Origin: Vibrio ishigakensis
GTDB taxonomy: Bacteria > Pseudomonadota > Gammaproteobacteria > Enterobacterales > Vibrionaceae
Length of the DNA stretch: 64,000 nucleotides
Direction of reading: 5' to 3'
NCBI RefSeq assembly: GCF_024347675.1
Contig: NZ_AP024881.1
Location: 806,001 to 870,000 of the forward strand
Positions within the stretch are counted from its first letter, which is position 1. Each line of letters begins with the position of its first letter. Both the position numbers and the translations under genes were made by a program. Positions 61,654 to 64,000 of the stretch are shown one piece after another. A model generated the notes under the pieces. It worked only from the letters and a program-made list of their open reading frames with translations, made no database searches and was not told the origin of the DNA.

Positions 61654-62532
61654 CTGCTCTACAATAGCATCACGTAACTTATCTCGGTCATGACGCCAGC
61701 CGCGTGTATATGAAGCTAGATCTCTAGTAACGATATTCCACTCGCCTTCTAGCTCAGGGTGAGGTTCGTGCCCAAGAATAATATCGGGTTTGCGCCCCTG
61801 ACAGGCTCTAGTAATCCAATCGAGCTTTTGTTCAAAATTCATTCGTCCTGCTGGCCCATATTCTGGGCTGATGTTCTCAACAAACACCACCTTGGCCTTT
61901 TGATTAGCCTTTATCGCTCTTCCCACCTCAGGGAGTAGGAGCGGGGGCATGATGCTGGTTAGAAAACTGCCTGGTCCTAAAACAATCAAGTCAGCCTCTT
62001 TTAATGAGGTCACGGCCTCAGAAATAGCCGGTACTTCAGGGTCGAGATCCAATTTTAGAAGCTCTTCTTCCATTTCATCGACACTGGTTTCACCCTTAAC
62101 CCATTTCCCGTTAGTGGAGAGAGCGCGAAGATCTGAAGGATACTCGGACATGGGCAAGATCTTGGTTTTAACCCCAAGCATCTCACGCACTAGGTTGATA
62201 GCCTCTAACGGCCTAATGGCTAGATTGTCCATGGCCGTAAGAATAAGGTTACCTAGGTTATGACCATCGAGCTCACCGGCTCCTTTGAAGCGATACTCGA
62301 ACAGCATAGAGCTTATGGTGGGCTCGGTGATGAGCTGGTTGATACAGTTTCGGGTATCACCCCAAGCGATACCGCCCTGACAATAACGGATTCGGCCCGT
62401 TGAGCCGCCGTTATCTGTGGTGGTGACGATACCGGTAGCATTGGAGCCAAAATCTCGAAGTGCAGCCAGGATTCGTCCTAAGCCGTGACCGCCGCCAACT
62501 GCGACTACTTTGTTATTTTTATATATATCCAT
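61645..62532 (-). CDS. yvcK: YvcK/YbhK family protein, putative gluconeogenesis factor
   Basis: This 295-residue protein starts KVVAVGGGHGLGRILAALRDFGSNATGIVTTTDNGGSTGRIR, the CofD/YvcK-type nucleotide-sugar-binding fold, and has LDGHNLGNLILTAM and LIVLGPGSFLTSIMPPLLLPEV. YvcK binds UDP-GlcNAc in Bacillus; E. coli YbhK is uncharacterised. In Vibrio the gene is commonly located between luxOU and moaA, as here. Convergent with luxU, divergent from moaA. Confidence 0.92.
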   Translation of the reverse strand: MDIYKNNKVVAVGGGHGLGRILAALRDFGSNATGIVTTTDNGGSTGRIRYCQGGIAWGDTRNCINQLITEPTISSMLFEYRFKGAGELDGHNLGNLILTAMDNLAIRPLEAINLVREMLGVKTKILPMSEYPSDLRALSTNGKWVKGETSVDEMEEELLKLDLDPEVPAISEAVTSLKEADLIVLGPGSFLTSIMPPLLLPEVGRAIKANQKAKVVFVENISPEYGPAGRMNFEQKLDWITRACQGRKPDIILGHEPHPELEGEWNIVTRDLASYTRGWRHDRDKLRDAIVEQLK

Positions 62533-62699
62533 GAGTTATGAAGAGTCGTACTCAGATAGCTAAACCCTACTGTAATATTGTGATCCCGCCAAGTTTTTGA
62601 AGTTAAACTATTGAGCCAAGTAGGATATTTGACTTGGCAAAATCGGCCGTATTCCCTTACAATTTAGGGTAATTATGTTGCTTATAAATGTTTTATAAG

Positions 62700-62820
62700 C
62701 GTCGAACTCCGAGCCCTTTAGGCTACGTCGACTCCTTTCAAAGGTGAGATACGCGTAATGGGCCGTGGCATTTGGCCACTGGGTTGCTTTAGAAATGAAG
62801 TAGCCTCCCGGTATTTGGAA
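62700..62820 (+). promoter_or_regulatory. Moco-type RNA motif (riboswitch) upstream of moaA
   Basis: The leader contains ACTCCGAGCC, then GGCTACGTCGACTCC, GGCCACTGGGTTGC, a GAAA-like AGAAATGA loop and TAGCCTCCCGG, in the order of the Moco RNA motif (molybdenum or tungsten cofactor riboswitch) found before E. coli moaA. The motif ends about 10 bases before the GTG start, so ligand binding could mask the ribosome site. Confidence 0.82.
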
Positions 62821-62829
62821 AGGTGTTTT

Positions 62830-63819
62830 GTGACGCAACAATTTGAAGACAGTTACCACCGCAAGTTTTATTACTTGCGCCTGTCGGTGACGGATGTCTG
62901 TAATTTCAAGTGTACCTACTGTCTACCAGACGGTTACCATCCTGAGGGCAATAAGCGCCCTTCGTTTATCACGCTTCCTGAAATCAAGCGCGTTGTAACT
63001 GCGTTCGCCCATTGCGGTACCGATAAGGTGCGCATTACGGGTGGTGAACCGACTCTGCGCCGTGACTTTCTACAGATCGTAGAAACGGTCGCTCAAACCC
63101 CAGGTATCAAGAAAGTCGCCATGACCACCAACGGCTATCGAATGGCCAAGAACGTGGAAGATTGGAAAAAGGCAGGGCTGACTCATATCAACGTCAGTCT
63201 AGATAGCCTAGACCCTAAGCATTTCTATCAGATTACGGGTGAGAATCGCTTTCATGATGTGATGGCAGGTATCGAGCGTGCCTTCGAAGTGGGTTACGAG
63301 CAGGTTAAGGTGAACGTGGTTCTTCTCAAAGACCTCAATAGCCAACAATTCCCTCAATTCCTTAACTGGATCAAGGATAAGCCAATTCAGCTAAGATTCA
63401 TCGAATTGATGAAGACTGGCGAGATGGATGAGCTATTTGAAAATCACCATGTTTCTGGGGTGAGCCTGCGTAATCATTTGATTGCTAATGGCTGGATTCT
63501 AAAACTGCGTGAATCGAACGATGGTCCGGCTCAAGTCTTTGTCCACCCAGAATACAAGGGTGAGATTGGCCTTATCATGCCTTACGAAAAGGGCTTCTGT
63601 TCTACCTGTAATAGACTGCGCGTCTCTTCAAAGGGCAGGTTGCACCTGTGCTTGTTTGGAGAAGAGGGGCTAGATCTAAGAGACCTACTTGAAAGCGACG
63701 ATCAAGAGAAAGAGCTGATCGCGCGTATCAATCAGGGACTGGAACAGAAAGACGTCAGCCATCACCTTCTTGAAGGTAACTCAGGCGCGACACCTCACCT
63801 TGCCTCTATTGGCGGTTAA
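62830..63819 (+). CDS. moaA: GTP 3',8-cyclase MoaA
   Basis: This 329-residue radical SAM enzyme has the N-terminal cluster C24-x3-C28-x2-C31 (CNFKCTYC), [12 protein letters not shown], the C-terminal [4Fe-4S] ligands in [21 protein letters not shown], and the conserved terminal Gly-Gly (SIGG). It performs the first step of molybdopterin synthesis. I chose GTG 62830 (AAGG upstream; same length as E. coli MoaA); an earlier ATG at 62758 lies inside the riboswitch. The formate dehydrogenase in this window needs its product. Confidence 0.96.
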   Translation: MTQQFEDSYHRKFYYLRLSVTDVCNFKCTYCLPDGYHPEGNKRPSFITLPEIKRVVTAFAHCGTDKVRITGGEPTLRRDFLQIVETVAQTPGIKKVAMTTNGYRMAKNVEDWKKAGLTHINVSLDSLDPKHFYQITGENRFHDVMAGIERAFEVGYEQVKVNVVLLKDLNSQQFPQFLNWIKDKPIQLRFIELMKTGEMDELFENHHVSGVSLRNHLIANGWILKLRESNDGPAQVFVHPEYKGEIGLIMPYEKGFCSTCNRLRVSSKGRLHLCLFGEEGLDLRDLLESDDQEKELIARINQGLEQKDVSHHLLEGNSGATPHLASIGG

Positions 63820-63826
63820 TCAAACT

Positions 63827-63857
63827 TTTGCGACTAGGGTTCGGTTCTGGTCGCCTT
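63827..63857 (+). terminator. Hairpin between moaA and moaB
   Basis: GCGACTAG - N9 - CTGGTCGC followed by CTTTCATATTTA. The T-run is poor, so it may only attenuate transcription into moaB. Confidence 0.5.
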
Positions 63858-63896
63858 TCATATTTATATAAAACACAAACATAGGAACATCTTGCT

Positions 63897-64000
63897 ATGG
63901 GACATGCTCAATCTGATTTTCGACCTGCAAATATTGCGGTTTTGACGGTTTCTGACACTCGTAACGAAGAGACAGACACCAGTGGTGGTTATCTGGCAGA
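63897..64000 (+). CDS. moaB: Molybdenum cofactor biosynthesis protein MoaB (5' part)
   Basis: The reading frame starts at ATG 63897 with AGGA ten bases upstream and runs off the window. The first 34 codons read MGHAQSDFRPANIAVLTVSDTRNEETDTSGGYLAE, the MoaB N-terminus with the VSDTR-x-x-x-x-DTSG nucleotide-binding loop. It directly follows moaA, as in other gammaproteobacteria. Confidence 0.9.
   Translation, partial: MGHAQSDFRPANIAVLTVSDTRNEETDTSGGYLA

Noticed and set aside
62758..62829. MoaA start at ATG 62758
   Set aside because: The leader lies in the riboswitch and is absent from MoaA of E. coli; the GTG at 62830 gives the family length.
1..64000. CRISPR array, prophage or integron
   Set aside because: No regularly spaced direct repeats, no phage structural or integrase genes and no attC-like arrays were seen.

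Overview
The window looks like about 64 kb of chromosome 1 of a marine Vibrio (Vibrionaceae, Gammaproteobacteria). Lineage evidence is the uvrB-luxO-luxU-yvcK-moaA-moaB block (quorum-sensing phosphorelay), the rnfABCDGE-nth-gloA-rnt block, the sodB/grxD pair, marC-type gene divergent from adhE, and yejM-yejL/yejK. Coding is dense on both strands with short intergenic regions and many clear intrinsic terminators. I saw no prophage, integron, CRISPR array or complete insertion sequence; the only mobile-element trace is the 3' end of an IS3-family element next to a tRNA-Ser gene.

Region 1 (1-2.4 kb): a NIPSNAP-domain protein, then a leftward MarR regulator / MFS exporter / NifW-like operon with two identical operators 30 bp apart over its promoter. 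Region 2 (2.4-10.8 kb): a uronate catabolism island. A Na+/solute symporter, UxaC and a cytoplasmic heparinase/alginate-lyase-like polysaccharide lyase form one leftward unit; KduD, KdgF and an RpiB-fold isomerase form another; IclR-type KdgR lies divergently. Four KdgR-like palindromes sit in the two control regions. Together the genes import an oligo-uronide, cut it inside the cell, and convert the unsaturated sugar to 2-keto-3-deoxygluconate, while UxaC handles saturated uronate. Region 3 (10.8-25.2 kb): accessory genes: flavodoxin-fold quinone reductase with an ankyrin protein, three LysR regulators, GNAT, PBP5-type DacA (preceded by an overlapping small ORF), an NAD(P)-binding protein with a Fur-like site, a TRIC channel, an autoproteolytic Ntn-hydrolase-like enzyme and an outer-membrane barrel that share a distinctive palindrome on either side of a LysR gene, and a beta-helix/diheme-cytochrome fusion lipoprotein encoded with a FadL porin.

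Region 4 (25.2-33.2 kb): a single-polypeptide formate dehydrogenase with a GltD-like NAD(P)/FAD module and Cys in place of selenocysteine; CueP with a CueR-type promoter; small lipoproteins and a second outer-membrane barrel; the IS3 relic; tRNA-Ser(UGA) and tRNA-Pro(GGG). Region 5 (33.1-47.9 kb): yejM-yejL, yejK, asd, a bile-acid-type symporter, a voltage-gated K+ channel, MarC protein, adhE, a degenerate SDR, sodB, grxD, a Na+/H+ antiporter-like protein and RNase T. Region 6 (48-55.3 kb): gloA, nth and the complete Rnf ion-translocating complex; RnfC has a long Ala/Lys-rich repeat tail. Region 7 (55.3-64 kb): a small membrane protein, an Old Yellow Enzyme, tRNA-Asn next to a decayed tRNA-Asn-like relic, uvrB with a pair of DnaA boxes upstream, luxO-luxU, yvcK, and moaA under a Moco-type riboswitch, followed by moaB cut by the window edge.

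All functional calls rest on reading protein sequence motifs and gene order by eye; no database search was run.
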